64,000 nucleotides of DNA, taken from the NCBI GenBank assembly GCA_001899305.1, contig MKWL01000002.1, positions 124,001 to 188,000 of the forward strand. The letters are read 5' to 3'. The notes beneath the pieces are model-generated. The model had not been told where the DNA came from. It searched no databases and saw only the letters and a program-made list of their open reading frames with translations. This DNA is from Thiobacillus sp. 0-1251. Its GTDB lineage: Bacteria > Pseudomonadota > Gammaproteobacteria > Burkholderiales > Thiobacillaceae. Numbering within the stretch: the first letter of the stretch is position 1; every line of letters starts with the position of its first letter. The translations under genes were made by a program, and so were the position numbers. This document shows, piece by piece, positions 45,021 to 54,013 of this stretch.

Positions 45021-46349
45021 TCATTCCAGACCATAGGCAATGCGCAACAGCGTGATCGGGTGCTGTTTCTGCGCCGTGGATTCGCCCATGCCCTGCAGGA
45101 TATGACGCGCGGCAATCGCGCAGTCGGAACTCACGTAATCGGGCTGCGGTTCGGCCATCTGCCGGAACACCGGCTTGCCGATCTTCATCGACTTGTCGAA
45201 GTATTCGCTCTTCACGCCCCAAGTGCCGTCGTGACCCGAGCAGCGCTCGACCATCGTCACCTTGGCGCCGGCCAGTTGCAGCGCATCGCGCGTCTTGTTG
45301 CCGATGTTCTGCACGCGCTGGTGGCACGGCACGTGATAGGCCACCTTGCCGAGCGGGTCCTTGAAGTCGGTCTTCAGCAGGCCGTCGACGTTGCGTGCCA
45401 TCAGGTACTCGAACGGATCCCACATCGCTTCCTTCACCGCCTGCACGTCGGCATCGTGCGGGAACATCAGCGGCAGTTCCTGCTTGTACATCAGCGTGCA
45501 CGAGGGCACAGCGGTCAGGATCGCGTAGCCTTCGCGGGCCAGTTTCGCCAAATGCGGAATGTTCGTTTCCTTGAGCTTTTCGACGGCATCGAGATCGCCC
45601 AGTTCCAGCTTGGGCATGCCGCAGCAGGCCTCCTTGTCGACCAGCACGGTGGGGATTTCGTTGTGTGCCAGAAGCTTCAGCAGGTCGTGACCGATGCCGG
45701 GCTCGTTGTAGTTGACGTAGCAGGTCGCGTAGATCGCCACCTTGCCCGGGGTGCGCTCGCCGGGCTTCACCGCGAAATCGCTGCGAGGTTTCGCGGTGGA
45801 ACGGAATTTCGCGCTGTCGTATTCGGGCAGGACACGGTCAGGGTGAATGTGCAGCACACTGTCGACCAGCTTGCGGATCGGCTTGTTCTTCAGGCTGGCA
45901 TTCACTGCCTGGACCACCACCGGAATCGAGGCGAGCTTGCCCATCGCGTCGGTGCTGGACAGAAGCTTGTCGCGGAACGTCGCACCGCCCTTCCTGAACT
46001 TGATCGCCTTGGCGCGCAGCATGGTATGCGGAAAATCGAGGTTCCACGGATGCGGCGGCACATAAGGGCATTTGGTCATGTAGCAGAGGTCGCACAAATA
46101 GCACTCGTCGACCACTTTCCAGTAGTCGGCCTTGGCGACACCGTCCACCTCCATCGTCGAGGATTCGTCCACCAGATCGAACAGCGTGGGGAATGCGGTA
46201 CATAGCGACACGCAGCGACGGCAGCCATGGCAGATGTCGAAAATCCGTTCAAGCTCGTGGTTGAGCTTCTCTTCATTGAAGAAATCCGGGTTTTTCCAGT
46301 CGAGCGGATGACGGGTAGGGGCTTCGAGGTTGCCTTCGCGTGTACTCAT
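45021..46349 (-). CDS. Heterodisulfide reductase/GlpC-like Fe-S oxidoreductase
   Basis: The 442-residue protein has two [4Fe-4S] motifs near the N-terminus, CHGCRRCVSLC (40, 43, 46, 50) and CYLCDLCYMTKCP (83, 86, 89, 94). CCG-type segments follow: CYVNYNEPGIGHDLL...KEACCGMPK and VPCHQRVQNIGNK...ERCSGHDGTWG. Such proteins pass electrons between a reductant and a disulfide or quinone; the partner is unknown. It forms an operon with DUF3501 and has its own promoter after the rubrerythrin terminator. Confidence 0.88.
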   Translation of the reverse strand: MSTREGNLEAPTRHPLDWKNPDFFNEEKLNHELERIFDICHGCRRCVSLCTAFPTLFDLVDESSTMEVDGVAKADYWKVVDECYLCDLCYMTKCPYVPPHPWNLDFPHTMLRAKAIKFRKGGATFRDKLLSSTDAMGKLASIPVVVQAVNASLKNKPIRKLVDSVLHIHPDRVLPEYDSAKFRSTAKPRSDFAVKPGERTPGKVAIYATCYVNYNEPGIGHDLLKLLAHNEIPTVLVDKEACCGMPKLELGDLDAVEKLKETNIPHLAKLAREGYAILTAVPSCTLMYKQELPLMFPHDADVQAVKEAMWDPFEYLMARNVDGLLKTDFKDPLGKVAYHVPCHQRVQNIGNKTRDALQLAGAKVTMVERCSGHDGTWGVKSEYFDKSMKIGKPVFRQMAEPQPDYVSSDCAIAARHILQGMGESTAQKQHPITLLRIAYGLE

Positions 46350-46360
46350 GCGAACTCCAG

Positions 46361-46377
46361 TTTAGACTTGGTATAAA
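46361..46377. promoter_or_regulatory. Putative operator upstream of the Fe-S/DUF3501 operon
   Basis: The plus strand reads TTTAGACTTGGTATAAA, ending 11 bases from the Fe-S gene's ATG. It shares TTTAGACT with the sites at 25180 and 46972; its right half is more degenerate. The position over the likely transcription start suits repression. Confidence 0.4.
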
Positions 46378-46392
46378 TTCAACTATAGATTC

Positions 46393-46422
46393 AAAAAAAA
46401 GCGGGCCGAACCCGACCCGCTT
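46393..46422 (-). terminator. Intrinsic terminator of the rubrerythrin gene
   Basis: On the minus strand AAGCGGG (46416-46422) pairs with CCCGCTT (46399-46405) across a ten-base loop, followed by a run of eight Ts including the stem end (46393-46400). It lies 15 bases after the rubrerythrin stop, so that gene is probably monocistronic. Confidence 0.9.
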
Positions 46423-46437
46423 CTTGCCTGGGCGAAA

Positions 46438-46857
46438 TTAGGCGCCCAGGGTGTCCAGCGTCTTCTGGAACTTGTTGGCGTGCGAGCGCTCGGCCTTGGC
46501 CAGGGTCTCGAACCAGTCGGCGATTTCGTCGAAACCTTCCGAACGCGCATCCTTGGCCATGCCAGGATACATGTCGGTATATTCGTGGGTTTCACCGGCA
46601 ATCGCGGTCTTCAGGTTGTCGGCGGTGGGGCCAAACGCCATGCCGGTAGCGGGGTCGCCACACTTCTCCAGATATTCCAGGTGGCCGTGCGCATGGCCGG
46701 TTTCGCCTTCGGCAGTGGAACGGAACACGGCGGCAACGTCGTTGTAGCCTTCCACGTCAGCCTTGGCTGCAAAGTAGAGGTAGCGGCGGTTGGCCTGCGA
46801 TTCGCCGGCGAAGGCGGCTTTCAGATGTTCTTCGGTTTTCGAGCCTTTGAGTTGCAT
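46438..46857 (-). CDS. Rubrerythrin, diiron domain only
   Basis: The 139-residue ferritin-like peroxidase detoxifies hydrogen peroxide in low-oxygen organisms. All diiron ligands are visible: Glu19 (AGES), Glu52 and His55 (GETGH), Glu89 and Glu92 (AGETHEY), Glu123 and His126 (AERSH). The C-terminal rubredoxin domain of classical rubrerythrins (about 190 residues) is missing, so an outside electron donor is needed. ATG 46855-46857 follows AAGGAG. A palindromic operator lies 114 bases upstream. Confidence 0.93.
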   Translation of the reverse strand: MQLKGSKTEEHLKAAFAGESQANRRYLYFAAKADVEGYNDVAAVFRSTAEGETGHAHGHLEYLEKCGDPATGMAFGPTADNLKTAIAGETHEYTDMYPGMAKDARSEGFDEIADWFETLAKAERSHANKFQKTLDTLGA

Positions 46858-46971
46858 AACCTGATCTCCTTGATTTACATAGACATGCTTTGCAGCATTG
46901 AAATTTTCACCCGACAGCAACGCGCCCCGCCTCGTATTTATAGCAGGCCCACCGCAGGGTGAAATCCGGTT

Positions 46972-46988
46972 TTTAGACTAAGTCTAAT
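46972..46988. promoter_or_regulatory. Putative operator upstream of rubrerythrin
   Basis: The plus strand reads TTTAGACTAAGTCTAAT; its core TTAGACT-A-AGTCTAA is a perfect 7-1-7 palindrome. The GACT/AGTC half-sites recall those of Rrf2/IscR-type regulators. On the minus strand TATAAA (46937-46942) is a possible -10 between this site and the gene. Confidence 0.5.
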
Positions 46989-47118
46989 ACCTGAACGAAG
47001 ATTAAACCCGCTGCGATGACGCTGTCAACCTCGGGTAGAGCGTGGGTGTTGCCACTTTAGCGGCTTACAGCCACGGCCTGCCCCTTGCGGGTACACTCTT
47101 TGTCTGACGGAGAAGACC

Positions 47119-47520
47119 ATGAGCTTTGATAAAACCAAAACCGACGCCGAATGGCGCGCCGAACTGAGCCCCGAGCAGTACCGCATCCTGCGCGAACACG
47201 GGACCGAACGAGCGTTTACCGGCCAATACTGGGACCATCACGAGCATGGCGAATACCGCTGCGCCGCCTGTGGCGAACCGCTGTTCTCGTCGTCGACCAA
47301 GTTCGACTCGGGCACCGGCTGGCCAAGTTTTTATCAGCCCCTGAACACCGACGCGGTGGCCGAAAAAACCGACACCAGCTACGGCATGGTACGTGCCGAG
47401 GCGCTGTGCCGTCGCTGCGGTTCGCATCTCGGGCACGTTTTTCCCGACGGGCCCGCCCCCACCGGCATGCGCTACTGCATCAACTCGGCGTCGCTGACGT
47501 TCCAGAAAAAACAGGATTGA
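47119..47520 (+). CDS. msrB: Peptide-methionine (R)-S-oxide reductase
   Basis: This 133-residue enzyme repairs methionine R-sulfoxide in proteins. Structural zinc cysteines are at 48/51 (CAAC) and 97/100 (CRRC); the catalytic Cys120 is in RYCINS; substrate residues lie in [10 protein letters not shown] and [12 protein letters not shown]. The ATG follows ACGGAGAAGACC. It is three bases upstream of the flavin reductase-like gene. Confidence 0.96.
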   Translation: MSFDKTKTDAEWRAELSPEQYRILREHGTERAFTGQYWDHHEHGEYRCAACGEPLFSSSTKFDSGTGWPSFYQPLNTDAVAEKTDTSYGMVRAEALCRRCGSHLGHVFPDGPAPTGMRYCINSASLTFQKKQD

Positions 47521-47523
47521 ACC

Positions 47524-48228
47524 TTGCATATTTTTGACGCCCGGATTGCGGCGATCACACCCGCCACGCCCAGCATCCATACCCTGCGGCTGGCCATTCC
47601 CGATGCGGGCTTCCGGTTTCTGCCGGGACAATGGGTGGATCTCAGCATCGATATCGACGGCGCGACGCACACCTCGGGCTATTCCATCACCACCTCGCCC
47701 ATCCATCAGGGTGCGATCGAACTGGCGATCAAGGCCAGTGCGCGCCATCCCGTGGCGCGCTGGATACACGAGCATGCCCGCGTGGGCGACCGTGTGCGCG
47801 TAAGCCAGGGCCAGGGACCATTCGTCTACCTGCCCGAAATGAGCGACAACGTGGTGCTGATCGGCGGCGGCGTCGGCGTCACACCGCTGCTGTCCATCTT
47901 CCGCCATGTGCGTGATGCAGTCCTGCCGACCTGTGCACATCTGGTCTACAGCGTGTCGGACAGCCGTGAAATCCTGTTCCGCGACGAGCTCGAAGCCACG
48001 GCCCGCGCACATGACAATCTGCACGTGAGCATCACCGTGACCCAGCCCGACCCGGACTGGAGCGGCCTCACCGGCCGCATCGACCCGGTCAAGCTGCATG
48101 CGCTCGAAGTGCCGGATGACACGCTGTACTACCTATGCGGCCCCAAGGGCATGGTCGAGGACATGAGCACCCTGCTGCACGACCTGGGCGTGCCGATGAA
48201 CCGCATCATCTTCGAGAAGTGGTGGTAG
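47524..48228 (+). CDS. Ferredoxin-NADP reductase-like FAD/NAD(P) oxidoreductase
   Basis: The 234-residue flavoprotein has an FAD-binding barrel with SGYSITTSP at 51-59 (the RxYS-type FAD motif with Gly for Arg) and an NAD(P) domain with GGGVGVTP at 114-121, plus YYLCGPKGMVEDM. The C-terminus ends FEKWW. No Fe-S domain is present. It starts at TTG 47524, and its closeness to msrB suggests it could supply electrons to a redox-repair system. The partner is unknown. Confidence 0.85.
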   Translation: MHIFDARIAAITPATPSIHTLRLAIPDAGFRFLPGQWVDLSIDIDGATHTSGYSITTSPIHQGAIELAIKASARHPVARWIHEHARVGDRVRVSQGQGPFVYLPEMSDNVVLIGGGVGVTPLLSIFRHVRDAVLPTCAHLVYSVSDSREILFRDELEATARAHDNLHVSITVTQPDPDWSGLTGRIDPVKLHALEVPDDTLYYLCGPKGMVEDMSTLLHDLGVPMNRIIFEKWW

Positions 48229-48298
48229 GCCGATTCGACCATTAAACCCCTCCCCTGTTCTGTGTATGTTTAACATTTGATCCAACCGGAGAATTTCC

Positions 48299-49237
48299 AT
48301 GCGTACCCTGTCCCTGCTCGCTGCCCTGATTTTCAGCACTTCTGTGATGGCCGGCCCCAATGATGTCGTCCGCCCCTACCCGCCTCAACAGGTCGCAGCA
48401 GGGACCTACGTCATCCACGGCCCGCAAGGTGTGCCCTCCGCGGCCAACCAGAGCTTCATGAACAACCCGGCCTGGGTTGTCACGAATGACGGCGTCGTGG
48501 TGATCGATCCGGGCTCCAGCGTGCAAGTCGGCCGCATGGTGGTGGAGCAGATCCGCAAGACGACCGACAAACCGGTCACCCACGTATTCGACACCCACGT
48601 CCACGGCGACCATTGGCTTGGCAACCAGGCGATCCTGGAGGCCTGGCCCAAGGCCACGTTCATCGCCCACCCCGACATGATCAAGCTGGCCAAGAACGGG
48701 GCCGACGCCTTCTGGATCAAATTGATGTCGGACATGACCGGCGGTTACACCGACGGCACCCGCGCCGAGATCCCCACCGTCGAGGCAGCCGACGGCCAGG
48801 CATTCAAGATCGGCGGCAAGACCTTCCGCATCCACTCGTCGACCGATGCGCACAGCAAGACCGACCTGATGATCGAGATGGTTGAAGACCGCATCCTGTT
48901 CACCGCGGACAACGTGCTGAACAGCCAGGTGATGAATATTCGCGACGGCACGTTCAAGGGCGTAATGAAGGCGACCGACCGGGCGCTTGCCCTCAACATG
49001 GCCCTCTACGTTCCGGGCCATGGCAAGACCGGCGATCGGAAATTCGTCGAAGACCAGAAAGCCTATTTCGCCACGCTGATGTCCGAAGTGCGCCGCATGT
49101 ACGACGAAGGCAAGAGCGATTACGAAATGAAACCGGTCATCGCCGAGAAGCTCAAGGCCTACCAGGACTGGGCGGAATGGGATACCAATCTGGGCCAGCA
49201 GATCAGCCTGGCGATCCTCGAAATCGAGCAGGAATAA
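48299..49237 (+). CDS. Secreted metallo-beta-lactamase-fold hydrolase (SoxH-like)
   Basis: The 312-residue protein has a signal peptide (MRTLSLLAALIFSTSVMA) and the metal motif THVHGDHWLGN (His100, His102, Asp104, His105). Later ligands are in DAHSKTDLMI, LFTADNVLN and YVPGHGKTG. It resembles the SoxH and quinoprotein-relay MBL proteins found in sulfur oxidisers and methylotrophs; no sox or quinoprotein genes are present nearby. The ribosome site GGAGAATTTCC precedes the ATG. Confidence 0.85.
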   Translation: MRTLSLLAALIFSTSVMAGPNDVVRPYPPQQVAAGTYVIHGPQGVPSAANQSFMNNPAWVVTNDGVVVIDPGSSVQVGRMVVEQIRKTTDKPVTHVFDTHVHGDHWLGNQAILEAWPKATFIAHPDMIKLAKNGADAFWIKLMSDMTGGYTDGTRAEIPTVEAADGQAFKIGGKTFRIHSSTDAHSKTDLMIEMVEDRILFTADNVLNSQVMNIRDGTFKGVMKATDRALALNMALYVPGHGKTGDRKFVEDQKAYFATLMSEVRRMYDEGKSDYEMKPVIAEKLKAYQDWAEWDTNLGQQISLAILEIEQE

Positions 49238-49253
49238 AACGATTACACGACCG

Positions 49254-49272
49254 CGCCGTGCAGCGCACGGCG
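49254..49272. terminator. Hairpin between convergent genes
   Basis: CGCCGTGC and GCACGGCG pair perfectly around the loop AGC between the MBL hydrolase and the DUF3301 gene. It has no T-run on either strand, so it is at best a weak or Rho-aided bidirectional terminator. Confidence 0.3.
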
Positions 49273-49287
49273 TGGCCGCCTCGAGGA

Positions 49288-49632
49288 TCATTCAACCAGC
49301 CGGCTGACGCTGGCCACGTGGCCCTGCTGCCATTCCCCATCGAGTCCGATCCATTCGGCGCGGTTGCCGAGCATGCGGACGATGCCGGGACGGCGGTTAT
49401 TCCCCGTATCGGAAAACTCGAAGCGATAATCGCGCTGGAATTGCAACTGGCCGCTGCCGTTGCGTGCGAAGCGGGTCCGGCTCAGGGCCACACTCTCGTC
49501 CAGGAACTGCACCCCGGCCTCGCCGCAGGCGCGGCGCCCCACCACAATGGCCTGTTCGCGCACATGCATGCCGGCATACCAGTACCAGCCGACCACACCC
49601 AACAGCCCCAGCAGCAGGATGTCCCAGCTCAC
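49288..49632 (-). CDS. DUF3301 family protein
   Basis: This 114-residue protein has one N-terminal membrane helix (ILLLGLLGVVGWYWYAGM) and a soluble domain with VQFLDESVALSRTRFARNGSGQLQFQRDYRFEFSDTGNNRRPGIVRMLG, which matches DUF3301. Function is unknown. Its start overlaps the rhlE stop by four bases (ATGA), so it is translated with the helicase. Confidence 0.85.
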   Translation of the reverse strand: MSWDILLLGLLGVVGWYWYAGMHVREQAIVVGRRACGEAGVQFLDESVALSRTRFARNGSGQLQFQRDYRFEFSDTGNNRRPGIVRMLGNRAEWIGLDGEWQQGHVASVSRLVE

Positions 49633-51008
49633 TGCCCGGCGGAATCGGGTTTGACCGGGCTGCGGAACAGCGCCGCCACCTGCTTCTTGGCCGTCGGTCG
49701 CGTCAGGGCGGGCGCGCTGTCGGCCCGCGCCGTCTCGCTCGGCACATAGGGCGCGTCGAAAAGCGCATCGCGCGCGGCCGGCTTGCTGCGCGGTGCGCTG
49801 CGTTCACGGTCGCCGTGTCGTTCCGGCCGTGGCGAACGCGACTGGAAGGCCGGCACATCGGCTGCGCCCGGTTCGAAGCCGGGAACGATCACCGGCGGCA
49901 GCGTGCTGCCGATCAGCTTCTCGATGTCCCTGAGATAGCGCGTCTCCGCTTCGCTCACCAGCGAGATCGCCTCGCCCAGCGCACCGGCGCGGCCGGTGCG
50001 GCCGATGCGGTGCACGTAGTCCTCGGCGTTGTGCGGCAGGTCGTAGTTGACGACGAAGGGCAGCGCCTCGATGTCGATGCCACGGGCGGCGACGTCGGTC
50101 GCCACCAGCACGCGGATGGTGCCGGCCTTGAAGGCGTCGAGCGCCTTGATCCGTTCCTGCTGGGTCTTGTCGCCGTGGATGGCGTCGGCGTGGATGCCGG
50201 CCTTGTTGAGCTCGTTGGCGAGCCGGTTGCAGCCCAGTTTCGTCCCGGTGAATACCAGCACTTGCCGCAAGTCGCGGCTCTTGATCAGGTGCGCGAGCAG
50301 CTGCCGCTTGCGCTCGTGATGCACCGGATGCACCACCTGGGTGACCGTCACGGCGGTGGCGTTGCGCGCCACTTCGATGAAGGTCGGCGTGTTGAGGATG
50401 CTGTCGGCCAGCTTGCGGATTTCTTCCGGGAAGGTGGCGGAGAACATCATGTTCACGCGCTGCGCCGGCAGCAGCGCGACGATGCGCTTGAGGTCGGGCA
50501 TGAAGCCCATGTCGAGCATGCGGTCGGCTTCGTCGAGCACCAGGGTGTTGACCTGGGAGAGCGACAGCGTCTTGTTCTGCACGTGATCGAGCAGGCGACC
50601 GGGCGTCGCCACCAGGATTTCGACGCCGGTTTTCAGGATCGGGATCTGCGTGTTGATGTTGACCCCGCCGTACACCACCAGCGAGCGCAGCGGCACGTGC
50701 TTGGTGTAGGCCTGCACGGCCTCCTCGACCTGGATCGCCAGTTCGCGTGTGGGGGTGAGGATCAACGCGCGGATCGGGTGTTTGGCCGGCGAGGTGCCGT
50801 TGTTGGCGAACGGCAGCAGGCGCTGGATCAGCGGCAATGCAAAGGCCGCCGTCTTGCCGGTGCCGGTCTGCGCGGCACCGAGAATGTCGCCGCCCTGCAG
50901 CGCCAGGGGAATCACCTGCGCCTGGATCGGGGTCGGGGTCGCGTAGCCCATTTCGTCGAGGGCACGCAGGATGTCGGGCGCCAGCCCGAGTTCAGCAAAA
51001 GTCGTCAA
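49629..51008 (-). CDS. rhlE: DEAD-box RNA helicase RhlE
   Basis: The 459-residue ATP-dependent helicase carries all core motifs: Q motif (GYATPTPIQAQ), AQTGTGKT at 46-53, TPTRELA, LVLDEADRMLDMGF, MFSATFP, and HRIGRTGRAG. A basic, unstructured C-terminal tail (about 390-459) is typical of RhlE, which acts in ribosome assembly and mRNA decay. Confidence 0.93.
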   Translation of the reverse strand: MTTFAELGLAPDILRALDEMGYATPTPIQAQVIPLALQGGDILGAAQTGTGKTAAFALPLIQRLLPFANNGTSPAKHPIRALILTPTRELAIQVEEAVQAYTKHVPLRSLVVYGGVNINTQIPILKTGVEILVATPGRLLDHVQNKTLSLSQVNTLVLDEADRMLDMGFMPDLKRIVALLPAQRVNMMFSATFPEEIRKLADSILNTPTFIEVARNATAVTVTQVVHPVHHERKRQLLAHLIKSRDLRQVLVFTGTKLGCNRLANELNKAGIHADAIHGDKTQQERIKALDAFKAGTIRVLVATDVAARGIDIEALPFVVNYDLPHNAEDYVHRIGRTGRAGALGEAISLVSEAETRYLRDIEKLIGSTLPPVIVPGFEPGAADVPAFQSRSPRPERHGDRERSAPRSKPAARDALFDAPYVPSETARADSAPALTRPTAKKQVAALFRSPVKPDSAGQ

Positions 51009-51051
51009 AGTCTATCCAGTGAATGCTCTGGTTCGGTTAAATTCTGGCCGG

Positions 51052-51810
51052 CTACATCCGGATCCAGTCGAAACCCGCCGTCTGGCAGGCCACGCGCACG
51101 TCGCCATCCGCGCAATCCAGCACCTGGGCCAGTGCGCGCTGCGCCAGGGCGGCCGTGTTGTTCTTGCGTGAGACGTGTGCGGCCATCACACATTGCAGCC
51201 CGCCATGCTTCAGCTTGTCCAACAAGGCCGCCGACTGCCCGTTTTCCAGGTGGCCGAAACGCCCGCCCACACGACGCTTGAGGCTCACGGGATACGGCCC
51301 GTTTTCCAGCATCGCGGCGTCGTGATTGCATTCCAGCACCAGCGCGTCGACGCCGGCCAGCATGGCCTCGATATGCGGCGTGCTGCAGCCGGTATCGGTC
51401 AGCACGCCCAGACGGCGGTTGCCATCGCCGAACACATACTGCACCGGTTCGCGCGCGTCGTGCGGCACGGGAAACGGCTGGATTTCCAGATCGTCCACCG
51501 CGAATGCCGCATGGCTGTCGATCACCCGCACCGTCACGCCGTCGAGGTCCTGCGCCATGGCCAGCGTGCCGGCAGTCAGCCACACCGGCAACTTGTGCTT
51601 GCGCGCCAGCCGCCCTACGCCGCCGATATGGTCGCTGTGCTCATGCGTCACGACGATGCCGGCGAGATCGCAGACCTCCAGCTTTAACCGGGCCAGCCGC
51701 GCAATGCTGTCGGCCAGCCCGAAACCGCAGTCCATCAACACCCGGGTGGAGCCGGCCTCGACCACCAGGCCGTTGCCTTCGCTGCCGCTGCCGAGGCTGG
51801 CGAACCGCAT
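51052..51810 (-). CDS. Metallo-beta-lactamase-fold hydrolase (YycJ/WalJ-like)
   Basis: At 252 residues from ATG 51808-51810 (GTG three bases earlier is possible), this shows FASLGSGSEGNGLVVEAGSTRVLMDCGFG, the metal motif VTHEHSDHIGG, VLTDTGCST, LECNHD, and HVSRKNNT. These match the YycJ-type family with RNA/DNA exonuclease activity in some members. It follows bamC by 16 bases and is likely in the dapA-bamC operon. Confidence 0.88.
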   Translation of the reverse strand: MRFASLGSGSEGNGLVVEAGSTRVLMDCGFGLADSIARLARLKLEVCDLAGIVVTHEHSDHIGGVGRLARKHKLPVWLTAGTLAMAQDLDGVTVRVIDSHAAFAVDDLEIQPFPVPHDAREPVQYVFGDGNRRLGVLTDTGCSTPHIEAMLAGVDALVLECNHDAAMLENGPYPVSLKRRVGGRFGHLENGQSAALLDKLKHGGLQCVMAAHVSRKNNTAALAQRALAQVLDCADGDVRVACQTAGFDWIRM

Positions 51811-51826
51811 CACGCCCGTCCCTGCG

Positions 51827-52927
51827 TCACTTCAACTCGTCGTGCAACAGCTTGATGATGCGATTCTGCGTGTCGGCGTCGGCCGCCTTGCCGTCGGTGC
51901 CGGTGACGCCAACCCGGCTCTTCTCGCCCGCTTCGCTGACCACGATTTGCAGTTGCGGCGAGGTTTGCGTCTTCTTGCTACGCCAGAAGGCAAGCTTGGC
52001 GAACATGCCTTCGTCGCGCTTGCTGGCGTTGTCGATACCGGGGTCGATGTAGCGCACGTAGTAGACGCCCTTGGAGCGGTCGCGGTCCTCCACGGCAAAG
52101 CCCACGCGGTCGAGCGCCAGGCCGACACGACGCCAGGCGCGGTCGAAGCCTTCATCCATTTCCAGGACCGGGGCGCTGGCTTCCTTGACGATGCGCGCCA
52201 TCTCCGGCGCCTGCTGCTTGGCCAGTTGCGCATCGACGCGACTCTTCTCTACGCCGAAGCGCAGCATCAGGCGACGCAGCATCTCGGCCTCGAGTTCGGG
52301 GTCGGGCTGGCGCGGCTCCCACACGGTCTTGTCCTGGGCCTCGGTGGCGTAGACTTCCTTCATGCCGCGATGGCTGATGTAGATTTCGGTACCGTTCTTG
52401 CCGGTTTCGATCCGGGTGCGGAACTTGTCGCGCTCGGCGGTGGAATACAGGCTGTCGAATACCTTGCCGATCGTGCGGCGGATCACGTCCTGCGGGATCT
52501 TGGCCCGGTTTTCCGCCCAGTCGGTTTCGATGATGCCGGTTTCGGGCGATTCCATGTTGATGATGAAACCGTTCTCCTGCCAGAAATCCTTGATCACCGG
52601 CCACACTTGCTGCGGGGTGGCCTGCACCACCAGCCAGCGCTGGCTGCCGGCGCGTTCGATGTGGGCTTTCTCTTCGGTGGGCAACAGGGTCTGCGCGCTG
52701 CTCGGTGTCGCCTTGCGCTCCTGGCTGTAGGCCGACAACGTGGCCGTGCCGCTGCCCTGGCTGTCCGGAATCGCATAACGGTTGTCCGCCGTCGGCGCCA
52801 CCAGATCGGGCGGCACTTCCAGCGTCGGCAGCTTGCCGGCCGACTTGTAATCGATCTTCTTGGATTCCACGATGCCACATCCCGACAGGGCCACGGCAAC
52901 CATCACAAACAGGGGCAATAAACGCAT
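51827..52927 (-). CDS. bamC: Outer membrane assembly lipoprotein BamC
   Basis: This 366-residue lipoprotein of the BAM complex has a lipobox LSGC near residue 17. The unstructured N-terminal segment (DYKSAGKLPTLEVPPDLVAPTADNRYAIPD) is the BamD-binding stretch. Two helix-grip domains follow, with WLVVQATPQQVWPVIKDFWQENGF at the start of the first. dapA-bamC order is conserved in many proteobacteria. Confidence 0.95.
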   Translation of the reverse strand: MRLLPLFVMVAVALSGCGIVESKKIDYKSAGKLPTLEVPPDLVAPTADNRYAIPDSQGSGTATLSAYSQERKATPSSAQTLLPTEEKAHIERAGSQRWLVVQATPQQVWPVIKDFWQENGFIINMESPETGIIETDWAENRAKIPQDVIRRTIGKVFDSLYSTAERDKFRTRIETGKNGTEIYISHRGMKEVYATEAQDKTVWEPRQPDPELEAEMLRRLMLRFGVEKSRVDAQLAKQQAPEMARIVKEASAPVLEMDEGFDRAWRRVGLALDRVGFAVEDRDRSKGVYYVRYIDPGIDNASKRDEGMFAKLAFWRSKKTQTSPQLQIVVSEAGEKSRVGVTGTDGKAADADTQNRIIKLLHDELK

Positions 52928-52984
52928 AAAAAAGGTGTCCTAAACGAAGGCTGGTATCAAAGCGGCGCGGCCCATCGCACCGTG

Positions 52985-53875
52985 CTAGATCAATCTGGCG
53001 TGACGCAGCGCGTCGCGCACCGTGTCATGCAGTCCGGCAGACAACGGGGTCAGAGGCAGGCGCAAGGCGGGCGAAATCAGCCCCAGTTCCGCGCACGCCC
53101 ACTTGACCGGAATCGGGTTGGCCTCGACAAACAGCTTGCTGTGCAAGGGCAGCAGCGCATTATTGAGTTCGCGCGCGCGCGCCAGGTTCCCGGCGAATGC
53201 CGCGGCGCACAGTTCATGCATCATCTTCGGCGCGACGTTGGCGGTCACCGAAATCACGCCGTGGCCGCCCAGCAGCATGAAGGGCAGTGCCGAAGCGTCG
53301 TCGCCGGTATACAGCGCGAACCCTTCGGGCGCGCGGCGCAGCAGATCGGCCGCACGTTCCATGTTGCCGGTCGCATCCTTGATGCCGACGATGCCGGGCA
53401 CGTCCGCCAGGCGCAGCGTCGTATCGTTGGAGAGGTCGGTCACCGTGCGTCCCGGCACATTGTAGAGAATCAGCGGCAGGTCGACCGCTTCGGCGATCTT
53501 GCGGAAATGCTGGTAAAGACCTTCCTGCGTCGGCTTGTTGTAATAGGGCACCACGGAAAGGCCGGCCTGCGCGCCTGCGGCCTTGGCGCACGCGGTCAAC
53601 TCGATCGCCTCGGCGGTCGAATTCGCGCCGGTGCCGGCGATCACCGGCACACGTCCGGCCACCTGCTCGACCGTCGTGCGGATCAACAGGCAATGCTCGT
53701 CGTAGCTGACCGTAGGCGATTCGCCGGTGGTGCCGACGATGACGATGCCGTCCGACCCCTCGGCAATATGCCAGTCGATCAGGCGCCGCAGCGTGTCGAG
53801 ATCGAGCGCGCCGTCGTCCGACATGGGCGTGACTATCGCAACCAGGCTGCCTCTGATCCTATTCATTTCTGCCAT
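52985..53875 (-). CDS. dapA: 4-hydroxy-tetrahydrodipicolinate synthase
   Basis: The 296-residue enzyme condenses pyruvate and aspartate semialdehyde for lysine/diaminopimelate synthesis. Substrate loop GTTGES is at 48-53, Tyr138 is in ILYNVPGRT and the Schiff-base Lys166 is in [11 protein letters not shown] 53873-53875 is used; MNRIRGS, three codons later, is possible. dapB is about 20 kb away on the same strand. Confidence 0.97.
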   Translation of the reverse strand: MAEMNRIRGSLVAIVTPMSDDGALDLDTLRRLIDWHIAEGSDGIVIVGTTGESPTVSYDEHCLLIRTTVEQVAGRVPVIAGTGANSTAEAIELTACAKAAGAQAGLSVVPYYNKPTQEGLYQHFRKIAEAVDLPLILYNVPGRTVTDLSNDTTLRLADVPGIVGIKDATGNMERAADLLRRAPEGFALYTGDDASALPFMLLGGHGVISVTANVAPKMMHELCAAAFAGNLARARELNNALLPLHSKLFVEANPIPVKWACAELGLISPALRLPLTPLSAGLHDTVRDALRHARLI

Positions 53876-54013
53876 TTTGTTTCCGCCGCTATTATTTCAG
53901 ACACACGCCGGATTCCCGGCGATGTAACGATAAATCACGCATTCTAATCCATCTGGTCGCGCCCGGCTTTTTCTAAATCAGGGCCTGCCTGCCGCAATCA
54001 CGGGACCCGCACC

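Noticed and set aside
46990-47118. Small RNA or peptide gene upstream of msrB
   Set aside because: No promoter-terminator pair and no convincing short frame with a ribosome site could be seen.
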